Origin: an uncultured Clostridia bacterium
GTDB taxonomy: Bacteria; Bacillota; Clostridia; UMGS1810
DNA: 64,000 nt
Direction of reading: 5' to 3'
Assembly: GCA_934500705.1 (NCBI GenBank)
Contig: CAKSTI010000006.1
Span: 75,037 to 139,036, forward strand
The translations under genes were made by a program, and so were the position numbers. Below the pieces are notes generated by a model that was given only the letters and a program-made list of their open reading frames with translations, did not search any database and had not been told where the DNA came from. Shown here one piece after another: positions 33,686-42,120 of this stretch (positions are counted from its first letter, which is position 1; each line of letters begins with the position of its first letter).

Positions 33686-35704
33686 ATGCTGCTTAGTTTT
33701 ACCGAAAACAAGGTTAAAGCCGTGTTTGAAGTAACGGAGGATAAAAACCTGCTCCTTCTCCACCTGTCCAACCGTGACTTTGAGGACAATATACCGCCAA
33801 AGGCAAGGAAATATTTTTCCGCACTCGAACTTCAATTAAGCGGTTCAAATCAGGACGACCACCACGGCTGTAAGCAGACCGTCACAAGCGGCAGCCGTTC
33901 GCTGAAATACGTTTCTCACACATATGACGGCAACAAGCTGGAAATCACCCTTGCGGACGAAAAAGTGAGGGCGGTGTGTCACTACCGCTTTTTTGACGAC
34001 TGCGCCGCCGTGCGCACATATTGCACGGTAGAGAATATATGCAGTGAAAATGTGGGTTTGGAGTACGTGTCGTCGCTGTCGCTCACGGGACTTAATGCAG
34101 ATGACAGCTCGCACCTGTATATTCCGCACAATTCCTGGTGCCGTGAAGTAAACTGGAAAAAGTACACCCTATCACAGCTTGGGTTGGATGAGATTACCCC
34201 CTTTTCCACAAAGCGCATTTGCTGTAAAAACACAGGCACCTGGTCTGCAAAGGAATATCTTCCTATGGGCTGTATAGAGGGTGACGGCGCAGTTATGTGG
34301 CAGATTGAAAATAACGGCTCGTGGTGCTGGGAGATAAGCGATATTTCCGACAAACAGTACCTCAGACTTTCCGGTCCGACCGAAAAGGAAAATTCCTGGT
34401 ACAAGTCCCTTGCGCCGGGAGAAAAGTTTGAGAGCGTCGGCTCTGCCGTTTCGTTCGGAAACGATTTTAACGGCGCACTGGAAAATATGACCCTCTACCG
34501 CCGTCACATTGCTATGCGCCGACGTGCCGATGCCGACTTGCCGATTATATTTAATGACTATATGAACTGTCTGCTTGCCGACCCCACAACGGAGAAAATG
34601 CTCCCCGTAATAGATGCGGCGGCAAGAGCGGGAGCGGAGTATTACGTGATGGACGCCGGCTGGTACGCCGACGGCACCTGGTGGGAAACCGTGGGCGAGT
34701 GGGAGCCGTGCGCAAAGCGCTTCCCCGGCGGAATGAAAGCTGTCTTTGACTATATCCGCTCCAAAGGAATGGTGCCCGGCATCTGGCTCGAAATTGAGGT
34801 TATGGGCATACACTGTCCTCTTGCAAAAAGTCTGCCCGACGATTGGTTCTTTATGCGCCACGGCAGACGGGTGATAGACCACGGCAGGTATCAGCTCGAT
34901 TTCAGGAACGAAAACGTCCGCTCATTTGCAGCCGAAGTTGCAGACAGACTAATTGCCGACTACGGCGTGGGTTACATAAAGATGGACTACAACATAGAGG
35001 CAGGCGCAGGAACGGAGCTTGACGCCGACAGCTTGGGTGACGGACTTCTCACGCACAACCGTGCCTATCTCAAATGGCTTGACGGCATCTGCGAAAAGCA
35101 CCCCGATTTGATTGTGGAAAACTGTTCCAGCGGCGGAATGCGTCTTGACTATGCAATGATGGCGCACCACAGTCTTGCCTCTGTTTCCGACCAGGAGGAC
35201 TGCGTTAATACCTCTGCCATAGCCGCCTCGGCTGCAACTGCCGTCTTGCCGGAACAGGCTCTCGTATGGTCTTATCCCCTCAAAGGCGACAGCATAAGTA
35301 CCGTACAGCTTAATATGGTAAACTCTATGCTTTTGCGTATGAATTTGAGCGGCGGCATAATGAACCTGTCAGACGAGCAGTTCGCCGCCGTATCTGAGGG
35401 CGTCAGATGTTACAAGGAAATCCGCAGGCACATACCTGAGTTTATTGTGTCCTATCCCCTGGGAGTTCAAAGCCTTGCCTCGCAGTGGCTCTGCACGTTA
35501 AACAGGTATGGCGGCGGAGCATATGTAAGCGTTTGGCGGAGAAACAGCGAGAAAACGGGTGTTGAAATTTCGCTCGGCTTTTCGCCCGAAAATGCAGAGG
35601 TTGTCTATCCCAAAAGCGATAATTGCAAAATTGCGCTCTGCGGTGACAAACTGAACGTTACGCTGTCCGAAAAGAACAGTGCGGTAATTGTTAAGTTGGT
35701 TTAA
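33686..35704 (+). CDS. GH36-type alpha-galactosidase-like glycoside hydrolase
   Basis: A 672-residue cytoplasmic enzyme (no signal peptide). An N-terminal beta-sandwich precedes a (beta/alpha)8 barrel with EYYVMDAGWYADGTWWETVG, GMVPGIWLEIEVMG, VGYIKMDYNIEAG (nucleophile candidate Asp434) and VENCSSGGMRLDYAMM, then SVSDQEDC (acid/base candidate Asp502). These are clan-D GH36 positions. The N- and C-terminal domains are shorter than in classical alpha-galactosidases of 730 residues. GGAGGG precedes the ATG and the aldolase stop is 1 base away. In this operon it would free the monosaccharide from an imported alpha-glycoside; the sugar might be galactose or a relative such as fucose. Confidence 0.82.
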   Translation: MLLSFTENKVKAVFEVTEDKNLLLLHLSNRDFEDNIPPKARKYFSALELQLSGSNQDDHHGCKQTVTSGSRSLKYVSHTYDGNKLEITLADEKVRAVCHYRFFDDCAAVRTYCTVENICSENVGLEYVSSLSLTGLNADDSSHLYIPHNSWCREVNWKKYTLSQLGLDEITPFSTKRICCKNTGTWSAKEYLPMGCIEGDGAVMWQIENNGSWCWEISDISDKQYLRLSGPTEKENSWYKSLAPGEKFESVGSAVSFGNDFNGALENMTLYRRHIAMRRRADADLPIIFNDYMNCLLADPTTEKMLPVIDAAARAGAEYYVMDAGWYADGTWWETVGEWEPCAKRFPGGMKAVFDYIRSKGMVPGIWLEIEVMGIHCPLAKSLPDDWFFMRHGRRVIDHGRYQLDFRNENVRSFAAEVADRLIADYGVGYIKMDYNIEAGAGTELDADSLGDGLLTHNRAYLKWLDGICEKHPDLIVENCSSGGMRLDYAMMAHHSLASVSDQEDCVNTSAIAASAATAVLPEQALVWSYPLKGDSISTVQLNMVNSMLLRMNLSGGIMNLSDEQFAAVSEGVRCYKEIRRHIPEFIVSYPLGVQSLASQWLCTLNRYGGGAYVSVWRRNSEKTGVEISLGFSPENAEVVYPKSDNCKIALCGDKLNVTLSEKNSAVIVKLV

Positions 35705-35724
35705 AAATTTGTTTGGAAAAGGTA

Positions 35725-35753
35725 TTGACAAAATGAGGTCCGAATTGTATAAT
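35725..35753 (+). promoter_or_regulatory. promoter of antisense RNA, module copy B
   Basis: TTGACA (35725-35730) and TATAAT (35748-35753), 17 bases apart. Confidence 0.8.
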
Positions 35754-35759
35754 TAAGTT

Positions 35760-35843
35760 ACAAAAGGCAAGACCGTAACGGTTATGCCAAGAAATATGTT
35801 AATAAAGATAACACGGCTCTTGGTGGGGGCGTGTTATTTTTTT
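35760..35843 (+). ncRNA. predicted antisense RNA of module copy B
   Basis: Begins with the same GGCAAGACCG...TTATGCC 5' hairpin as copies A and C and ends at ATAACAC/GTGTTAT plus a T run overlapping the 3' end of the opposing peptide gene. Confidence 0.65.
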
Positions 35844-35899
35844 ATGGAAATTATTATAATTATCAAAATCATAAAAGATATTATGTAATTACAATCCAC
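35834..35899 (-). CDS. small hydrophobic peptide, predicted type I toxin (copy B)
   Basis: A 21-codon gene with GTG start: DCNYIISFMILI followed by Ile residues and SIKK. GGGAGGTGG precedes the start. Promoter at 35987-36015. It differs from copy A by silent changes and a Leu/Ile swap, a pattern of selection on a hydrophobic peptide and not on a fixed RNA alone. Role as a membrane-active toxin is inferred. Confidence 0.68.
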   Translation of the reverse strand: MDCNYIISFMILIIIIISIKK

Positions 35900-35986
35900 G
35901 TTACCACCTCCCTCCCCGACTTACAGTTGAGAAAGTTAGTGACATAACCGCCCAGTTTTCACTGTTTCGGACTTGCCTTTCGCCTT

Positions 35987-36015
35987 ATTATACACCTTAT
36001 TTTATCTTTTTTCAA
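35987..36015 (-). promoter_or_regulatory. promoter of predicted toxin mRNA, copy B
   Basis: Minus strand TTGAAA (36010-36015) and TATAAT (35987-35992), 17 bases apart. Confidence 0.8.
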
Positions 36016-36024
36016 GCATTTCAC

Positions 36025-36053
36025 TTGTATTTTGCCGAAAAATGTGCTATAAT
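36025..36053 (+). promoter_or_regulatory. promoter of structured RNA, copy B
   Basis: TTGTAT (36025-36030) and TATAAT (36048-36053), 17 bases apart, divergent from the toxin promoter. Confidence 0.7.
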
Positions 36054-36057
36054 AAAT

Positions 36058-36254
36058 AAGCCAATTTGATAAGTGAATAAAATTATTTTACAGTGGGGTA
36101 TATTTTACCCTTTGTTTTGGAATATTATCAACCTTCCAATCTGATAAAAATGCAGGTTCTGGGTTGGTGGTATTCTATAAAATTCACTGTATCAAATTGG
36201 CGTTTGACGGAGCTTGCGTTTTTTATGCGTCTGCTTCGGCGGGCGCATTTTTTA
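36058..36254 (+). ncRNA. structured RNA upstream of truncated SLOG gene, copy B
   Basis: About 195 nt. A long hairpin is closed by GCCAATTTGATA (36060-36071) with TATCAAATTGGC (36190-36201), then AGTGAAT with ATTCACT. Inside are a small hairpin (GGGGTA...TACCC region), the shared TTGTTTTG motif at 36112-36119, and a second helix GAATATTATCAACC with GGTTGGTGGTATTC. A terminator follows: ATGCGTCTGC, loop TTCG, GCGGGCGCAT and six T. CGGAGC upstream (near 36208-36213) is complementary to GCTTCG in the terminator loop. Primary sequence is unlike copies A and C except for these motifs, but the architecture is the same. Confidence 0.65.
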
Positions 36255-36303
36255 TACCTTAAAATCACAATGCGCCGTAATTTTAAACATTGTGAGGCTG
36301 AAT

Positions 36304-36477
36304 ATGAATACTACAATATGCTGCTTTGCCGGTCACAGCGATATGAACGGCAGCGATGCGAAAGAAAAAATCAAAAAAATTGCGGAACGACTGATAACCG
36401 AAAAAAACGTAATCGAGTTTCGGGTCGGAAATTACGGCTCGGTCGGCGGCACACACCGCCGTCCGTACCCTACTTAA
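36304..36477 (+). pseudogene. truncated SLOG/DUF1273-like protein, copy B
   Basis: 57 codons: the N-terminus MNTTICCFAGHSDM has the classical SLOG/DUF1273 first strand and FxGH loop, and VIEFRVGNYGSVGG is the second strand with its glycine loop (usually GNYGGFD). After that glycine loop the frame ends in an unrelated THRRPYPT and a stop that overlaps the end of the converging LysR gene. Full proteins are about 150-190 residues, so two thirds are missing, probably by deletion. GAGG is well placed before the ATG, so the 5' end is still expressible. Confidence 0.65.
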
Positions 36478-37396
36478 ACAACTTCCTCTTTGATTTGCAA
36501 AGTTCCGTGATAAATATATCGTCAAGCGTTGACAGCTGATAGTCCTTGCGGTGAATTATGAGGTCTTTGTAAAGACGGGTGTTCTCGCCGCACTCACGCT
36601 GAATAAGTCCGTATCTTTTGAGCAAATCCTTGGGCGCAGGCGACACCCACATAAACGTTTCGGGATTTTTGGAGAGTAGTTCAAACTGGCTCGCACGCTC
36701 AAACACAAAAATACGCCTGCTTATGTTGTCGGGGAGTTCCTCTTTTTTAACCTCGGCAAACGGCAGTGACGGCACAAAGGGGTCGGCGTGGGCGATTTCT
36801 ATGTGCTTTTCGAGGTCCGAATACTTAATATTTTCTATCTTTGCAAGCGTGCTGTTTTCGCTCATTACAAGCACGTAGTTAAACTCCGTTACAAGCTCAT
36901 AGGTCAGATTTTTGCTGTCGAGCATCTCCTTGTAGTATTTGTCAAAGTGTTCGGCATAGCGGATAATTCCCAGTTTGTAGTCGGCGTCCAGGATATTTTT
37001 AATGGCTCTTTGCGAATTTGTTTCCTTGTAGAAAACCTCAACGTCCGTTTCGCCGCTGAGCGAGAGCGAAAAATTGGAGAAAGCCTCCGAGATATAGCTT
37101 GCCCTCGGAACGGAAATGGAAAAACGCTTTCTGACGGGCATACTCTTTTTAAAAATGCCCTCCACCTCGTCAACCTGCCTCAATATCTTGTTTGCATATC
37201 CCAAAAAGGTTTCGCCTTCGGGAGTGGGAACCATACCCTTTGCGCTCCTTGTGAAAATCTCCACGCCGAGCGACGCTTCAAGCTCCTTTATGGCACGGCT
37301 GAGGTTCGGCTGGTTCATAAGGAGAACTTCCGCCGCCTTGTTTATGGAGCCGCACTTTGCGACTTCGAGAGCATATTTCATATGGAGAATGTTCAA
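36470..37396 (-). CDS. LysR family transcriptional regulator
   Basis: A 308-residue LTTR. The N-terminal winged helix is clear: YALEVAKCGSINKAAEVLLM, NQPNLSRAIKELEASLGVEI, FTRSAKGMVPTPEGETFLGY. Residues 90-300 form the effector domain. It begins with TTG at 37396 (AGGTGA 7 bases upstream) followed by MKYALEV at codon 6. No divergent metabolic gene adjoins it (tRNA-Thr is upstream), so its target is unknown. Its last codons run into the truncated SLOG pseudogene. Confidence 0.88.
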   Translation of the reverse strand: MNILHMKYALEVAKCGSINKAAEVLLMNQPNLSRAIKELEASLGVEIFTRSAKGMVPTPEGETFLGYANKILRQVDEVEGIFKKSMPVRKRFSISVPRASYISEAFSNFSLSLSGETDVEVFYKETNSQRAIKNILDADYKLGIIRYAEHFDKYYKEMLDSKNLTYELVTEFNYVLVMSENSTLAKIENIKYSDLEKHIEIAHADPFVPSLPFAEVKKEELPDNISRRIFVFERASQFELLSKNPETFMWVSPAPKDLLKRYGLIQRECGENTRLYKDLIIHRKDYQLSTLDDIFITELCKSKRKLFK

Positions 37397-37485
37397 AAAA
37401 TATCACCTGCCCGTTAAAATATACTTACAGTATACATTATTTACCTGTCCGGGTCAAGAAATATCTTAAAAATATTATTTTTTAC

Positions 37486-37514
37486 TTGACTTATTTCAAA
37501 TTTTTTAGTATAAT
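37486..37514 (+). promoter_or_regulatory. promoter of tRNA-Thr
   Basis: TTGACT (37486-37491) and TATAAT (37509-37514), 17 bases apart, 18 bases before the tRNA. Confidence 0.8.
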
Positions 37515-37532
37515 ATTTTCGTTGCTTAATTT

Positions 37533-37608
37533 GCTGGTGTAGCTCAGTTGGTAGAGCAGCGCATTCGTAATGCGCAGGTCACGTGTTCGAGTCACGCTAC
37601 CAGCTCCA
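37533..37608 (+). tRNA. tRNA-Thr (anticodon CGT)
   Basis: A 76-base tRNA with encoded CCA. Acceptor GCTGGTG/TACCAGC (one G-T pair), D arm GCTCAGTTGGTAGAGC, anticodon stem GCGCA/TGCGC around TTCGTAA (anticodon CGT, codon ACG), T arm with GTTCGAGTC. Confidence 0.95.
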
Positions 37609-37648
37609 AAAACCGACAGGTACTTGCTTTGTACCTGTCGGTTTTTTT
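37609..37648 (+). terminator. terminator after tRNA-Thr
   Basis: ACCGACAGGTAC pairs with GTACCTGTCGGT around TTGCTTT and is followed by seven T. Confidence 0.9.
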
Positions 37649-37695
37649 AATAAATTCTACCGGCTGCGGTCGGTGTACTTTTTACAGCCGATGAT

Positions 37696-38352
37696 TTACA
37701 CAATTTCAAACTGAATATTGCTTCTCTGCGCCGTCTCCATTTTGGAAATGGATATTTCGTACGCAGTTTTGGTAACCGTTTCCTCCTCGCTTATGCGCTT
37801 TTGGTACTCACGACTTTGTATTCTGCCCCAGATTTTTATGTTCTCGCCCACTTCCAGTCCGCCGGCAAAGCGCGCGTTTCTGCCCCAGGCTATGCAGGGA
37901 ATGTAGTCGGACTTATTATAGGCACGGTTTACGGCAACGAGAAGGTCGGTTATCTCTCTGCCAAAGGGCGTGGTGCGATAGACGGGCTTTTTGCACAAAA
38001 AGCCGTTTAAGTAAATATAGTTGGGATTTTTAAACTTTGCCTCATCGGGGGACTTGGTAATATCCCTTGCAAAAACCGTCAGAATTAACCTGTTTCCGCT
38101 TTCGGTATAGTTATTGTAGGAGCGGAACTGACCGGTGATGCTCACGGTGTCGCCTTTGGCTACGGTTATGTTTTGCAAAAGCCTTTCGGAGATTGTCACG
38201 TTTATATAATCCGAGATGTCGGAAAGGCGCATAACCTTTACCACAAATGAATAAAACCCCTCGCCGTATACCTCGTGGCTGAAAACGAGGTCGCTGTCCG
38301 CTATTCCAGTAAGCTCAACTTCGTTGTTGAGTATGTTTGTTTCTGATGTCAT
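37696..38352 (-). CDS. single-stranded DNA-binding (OB-fold) protein, two-domain form
   Basis: A 218-residue protein with two OB-like halves. The first (about 10-105) contains YSFVVKVMRLSDISDYINVT and VSITGQFRSYN; the second (about 115-215) contains IYLNGFLCKKPVYRTTPFGR followed by EITDLLVAVN, then YIPCIAWGRNARFAGGLEVG, the strand pattern of SSB-type proteins (PVYRTTPxGxxV, WG..A). It lacks the acidic C-terminal tip (DDDxPF) of replicative SSB, so it is probably an accessory or mobile-element-type SSB. The start is uncertain (GTG at 38364 or ATG at 38352). Confidence 0.7.
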   Translation of the reverse strand: MTSETNILNNEVELTGIADSDLVFSHEVYGEGFYSFVVKVMRLSDISDYINVTISERLLQNITVAKGDTVSITGQFRSYNNYTESGNRLILTVFARDITKSPDEAKFKNPNYIYLNGFLCKKPVYRTTPFGREITDLLVAVNRAYNKSDYIPCIAWGRNARFAGGLEVGENIKIWGRIQSREYQKRISEEETVTKTAYEISISKMETAQRSNIQFEIV

Positions 38353-38531
38353 TTTGTAAGACACGTCCTTCCATTTTTAGAAATTGTATTCCTTTTTTCC
38401 AAACTGTATATATTAATGATATTCATATTCGGCAGTTTTTATAACCTTTATTGTGAAGTATTTGTAAATTTTAAAAAACATTCTTGATAATACATTTCTT
38501 TGCGTGTATAATTATTATGATCGGAGTGAGA

Positions 38532-40259
38532 ATGGTGAAAAAATTTCTTAAATACATAAAACCGCACCTCATTTTCTTTATTTTTGGTCCTCTATTTATG
38601 CTGACCGAGGTTGCAGGCGACGTTGCAATGCCAAAGATGATGAGCCTTATCATCAAAAACGGCGTGGGCGCATCTGACGCCAGCTACATTTGGAAAATGG
38701 GCATAGCTATGATTTTGACCGCTGTTTTAATGATGGCGGGCGGAGTGCTGGGGTGCTATTTTTCGGCAAGGGCGTCCGTGGGATTTGCGGCGGATTTGCG
38801 CTTGGACGTGTTTAAAAAGGTGCAGAGTTTCTCCTTTGAAACAATAGACAAATTCAGCACGGGCTCGCTGATTACAAGACTTACCAACGACATCACGCAG
38901 ATGCAGAATGTACTGAGAATGGCGCTCACAATGCTTTTGCGCTCACCGGGAATGTTAATCGGCGCCTTTATAATGGCGTTTTCCATCAACGCAAAGCTTG
39001 CCGCAGTCATTGCCTGCGTTATACCGGTGCTTGCCTTCGGCATTGCCACGGTGATAAGAATTGCAATGCCGAGGTTTAACCTAATGCAAAAAAAGCTCGA
39101 CGCCGTAAACTCCAAAATACAGGAAAACCTCACCAATATGCGTGTCGTAAAGTCATTTGTGAGGGGTGACTTTGAAAACAAAAAGTTTGTAAAAGCCAAC
39201 AACTCCCTGCGTGACAGCACACTTGCCGCCTTGAACGTGGTAATACTCTCAATGCCGCTTATGACCCTTACTATGAACATCACCACAATAGCGGTTGTGT
39301 GGTTCGGGGGCAAATTTGTAATCGCAGGCGGTCTTGACGTGGGCGATTTGGCGGCGTTTACCACATACATTGTGCAAATTCTGATGTCGCTTATGATGCT
39401 CTCTATGATTATTCTGCAAGGTTCGAGGGCGCTTGCCTCGGCACAGCGTGTGGGCGAGGTGCTCACCGCCGACTGCGCCCTCAGCGACGAGGGCGCAAAG
39501 TGCAAGGATAAAAAGGTCACAAAGGGCGATATTGAGTTTAAAAACGTGTCTTTCAGCTACGGCGGAAAAAACAACGTTCTGGAAAACATCAGCTTTACCG
39601 TCAAAGCGGCGCAGACAGTGGGAATACTCGGCTCGACAGGTTCGGGCAAAACGAGCCTTGTCCAGCTGATACCGAGGCTCTATGACGTAAACGGCGGTCG
39701 GGTGCTTGTGGACGGTACGGACGTGAGGGACTATTCGCTCAAAAATCTGCGCAGCGGCGTGGGAATGGTACTGCAAAAAAACGTTCTGTTCTCCGGCAGT
39801 ATAATGGAAAATCTGCTCTGGGGCGACGAAAACGCAGACCGCTCCGAGGTTGAAAAGTGCTGCGACCACGCACAGGCAAGCGGATTTATCACCGCCGAAG
39901 AGGAAGGATACGAAAGGGAACTGGGTCAGGGCGGAGTGAACGTTTCCGGCGGACAGAGGCAAAGGCTCTGCATCGCAAGGGCGCTCCTCAAAAAGCCTAA
40001 AATCCTAATCCTTGACGACAGCACCAGCGCAGTGGACACCGCAACCGAGGCAAAAATCCGCCAAAGCCTTAACACCGACCTCAAAGACACTACCAAGATA
40101 ATCATTGCACAGCGGATTTCCTCGGTCATAGACGCAGACGAGATTATCGTAATAAGCGACGGGCACATAGCCGCAAAAGGTCCGCACGATTACCTGATGC
40201 AAAACAGCGAGGAATACCGTGACATATACTATTCGCAGACAGAAAGAGAGGGAGCGTAA
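38532..40259 (+). CDS. ABC exporter half-transporter with degenerate catalytic site
   Basis: A 575-residue type IV ABC exporter subunit: six membrane segments (residues 15-310) and a C-terminal ATPase domain. Walker A is GSTGSGKTSL, signature is VSGGQRQRL, and Walker B reads ILILDDSTSAVD, with Asp where the catalytic Glu should be. This is the degenerate-site subunit of heterodimeric exporters such as TM287/288 or BmrCD. The partner follows with a 1-base overlap and has the intact Glu. The start at 38532 follows GGAGTGAG. Such pairs export drugs, lipids or peptides; substrate not visible. Confidence 0.93.
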   Translation: MVKKFLKYIKPHLIFFIFGPLFMLTEVAGDVAMPKMMSLIIKNGVGASDASYIWKMGIAMILTAVLMMAGGVLGCYFSARASVGFAADLRLDVFKKVQSFSFETIDKFSTGSLITRLTNDITQMQNVLRMALTMLLRSPGMLIGAFIMAFSINAKLAAVIACVIPVLAFGIATVIRIAMPRFNLMQKKLDAVNSKIQENLTNMRVVKSFVRGDFENKKFVKANNSLRDSTLAALNVVILSMPLMTLTMNITTIAVVWFGGKFVIAGGLDVGDLAAFTTYIVQILMSLMMLSMIILQGSRALASAQRVGEVLTADCALSDEGAKCKDKKVTKGDIEFKNVSFSYGGKNNVLENISFTVKAAQTVGILGSTGSGKTSLVQLIPRLYDVNGGRVLVDGTDVRDYSLKNLRSGVGMVLQKNVLFSGSIMENLLWGDENADRSEVEKCCDHAQASGFITAEEEGYERELGQGGVNVSGGQRQRLCIARALLKKPKILILDDSTSAVDTATEAKIRQSLNTDLKDTTKIIIAQRISSVIDADEIIVISDGHIAAKGPHDYLMQNSEEYRDIYYSQTEREGA

Positions 40260-42118
40260 TGGAGGATAACGATTCAAGACTCGAACGCCTTGCAAGGCGG
40301 TACGGCAGCAGCGCTCCAAAGGACTCCCCCCGTGGGCACGGTATGAGAGGGCGCAGAGGATTTAAGGGCGGAAAGCCAAAGGATATGTCCAAAACGGTAA
40401 AACGTATTCTTTCATATATAAGTAAGGACAAATACAAACTCTTTGCCGCATTTTTCTTTGTGCTTTTAAGCAGCGGCGCATCGCTTGCCGGCTCGTATAT
40501 GCTAAGACCTATTATCAACCGCTTTATAGCTCCGACAAACGGCAGTCCGAGCCTTACGGGTCTTGCCGGCGGGCTTGCCGCAATGGCGCTTGTGTATGCG
40601 GTGGGCGTGGTATCATCTTATATGCAGTCCAAGATAATGATTAACATATCGCAAAACGCCATATGCAAGATAAGGGGCGACTTGTTTTCAAAACTGCAAA
40701 CACTGCCCGTCAAATTCTTTGACACCAACTCCAACGGCGAGCTTATGAGCCGATGCACAAACGATGTCGACACAATAGGCGAAATGCTCAACAACACCGT
40801 GGTTCAGCTCTTTTCGGCAGTTATAACCATAGTTGGCACGCTCTCGCTGATGGTCTACACAAACATATATTTAACTCTTGTGACCCTCGTTATGTTTCCG
40901 CTGTTTATAAACGCCGGCAAAGCCGTGGCAAAGCGCAGTCAGCGCTACTTTTCGCAGCAGCAGTCGGCTCTGGGAGCGGTGAACGGCTGTATTGAGGAGA
41001 TTGTGTCCGGGCAGAAAGTTGTCAAGGTTTTCTGCCACGAGGACGAGGCGGTGAGCGACTTTAAACTGCTGAACGACGACCTCAGGCACAAGCAGACGGC
41101 GGCGCAGTTTACGGGCGGAGTTATGGGGCCGCTTATGGGCAACCTAAGCCAGATTAACTATGCTCTCACGGCGTGCGTGGGCGGACTTTTGTGCATTGCC
41201 AAGGGATTTGACGTGGGCGGTCTTACGGTGTTTGTCAACTTTTCGAGGCAGTTCAGCCGTCCGATTAACGAGATTTCTATGCAGGTTTCGTCCGTATTTT
41301 CCGCCCTTGCGGGAGCGGAGAGAGTCTTTGCAATAATGGACGAGGAGCCGGAAACCGACCTCGAAGGCAAAATTTGCGCAAAGAACTTCGTCGGCGAGGT
41401 GACGTTTAAGGACGTGACATTCGGATACGGCTCGGATGCAATCATCAAAAACATAAACCTCACCGCAGAACCGGGGCAGAAAATTGCCTTTGTCGGCTCG
41501 ACCGGTGCGGGCAAAACCACAATTACCAACCTCATAAACCGCTTTTACGACATTCAGATAGGCAGTATCAAGGTGGACGGCACGGACATTAGGCATATGA
41601 ACAAAAAGAGCCTGAGAGAAAACATCGCTATGGTGTTGCAGGACACTCACCTTTTCAACGGCTCGGTTATGGAAAATATCCGCTACGGCAGGCTTGACGC
41701 CACCGATGACGAAGTGATTGAAGCGGCAAAAACCGCCAGCGCACATTCGTTTATAATGCGTCTGCCGGACGGCTACGACACCGTGCTCGAAGGCGACGGC
41801 GCAAACCTCAGCCAGGGTCAGCGCCAGCTTATAAACATTGCCCGTGCATCAATTTCCAAAGCGCCCATACTCATTCTTGACGAGGCTACAAGCTCTGTCG
41901 ATACCAGAACCGAAAAACACATAGAAAAAGGTATGGACGCACTTATGGAAAAGCGCACCACATTTGTGATAGCGCACCGCCTCTCCACCATACGCAACGC
42001 CGACGTGATAATGGTTTTGGAGCACGGCGAGATTATAGAGAGCGGAACTCACGAAAGTCTGCTTGCAAAAAAAGGCAGATATTACGAACTGTATACGGGG
42101 AAAGCGGAGCTTGACTGA
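40259..42118 (+). CDS. ABC exporter half-transporter, partner subunit
   Basis: A 619-residue exporter subunit with a 40-residue Gly/Arg-rich N-terminal extension (SPRGHGMRGRRGFKGGKPKD) before six membrane segments. ATPase domain: Walker A GSTGAGKTTI, signature LSQGQRQLI (Gln replacing the second Gly of LSGGQ) and Walker B ILILDEATSSVD with the catalytic Glu. Together with the upstream subunit this gives one consensus and one degenerate ATP site, as in heterodimeric exporters. ATG overlaps the previous TAA. Confidence 0.93.
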   Translation: MEDNDSRLERLARRYGSSAPKDSPRGHGMRGRRGFKGGKPKDMSKTVKRILSYISKDKYKLFAAFFFVLLSSGASLAGSYMLRPIINRFIAPTNGSPSLTGLAGGLAAMALVYAVGVVSSYMQSKIMINISQNAICKIRGDLFSKLQTLPVKFFDTNSNGELMSRCTNDVDTIGEMLNNTVVQLFSAVITIVGTLSLMVYTNIYLTLVTLVMFPLFINAGKAVAKRSQRYFSQQQSALGAVNGCIEEIVSGQKVVKVFCHEDEAVSDFKLLNDDLRHKQTAAQFTGGVMGPLMGNLSQINYALTACVGGLLCIAKGFDVGGLTVFVNFSRQFSRPINEISMQVSSVFSALAGAERVFAIMDEEPETDLEGKICAKNFVGEVTFKDVTFGYGSDAIIKNINLTAEPGQKIAFVGSTGAGKTTITNLINRFYDIQIGSIKVDGTDIRHMNKKSLRENIAMVLQDTHLFNGSVMENIRYGRLDATDDEVIEAAKTASAHSFIMRLPDGYDTVLEGDGANLSQGQRQLINIARASISKAPILILDEATSSVDTRTEKHIEKGMDALMEKRTTFVIAHRLSTIRNADVIMVLEHGEIIESGTHESLLAKKGRYYELYTGKAELD

Positions 42119-42120
42119 TT

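Noticed and set aside
35757..35990. Possible CRISPR-like repeats because AAAGGCAAG...CCG occurs twice in each module
   Set aside because: Only two, in opposite orientation at the 5' ends of converging RNAs, without regular spacers and without cas genes.
36093..36539. 148-codon plus-strand frame over the structured RNA and truncated SLOG gene
   Set aside because: It runs through the predicted RNA hairpin and terminator and into the LysR gene in the wrong frame; no ribosome site.
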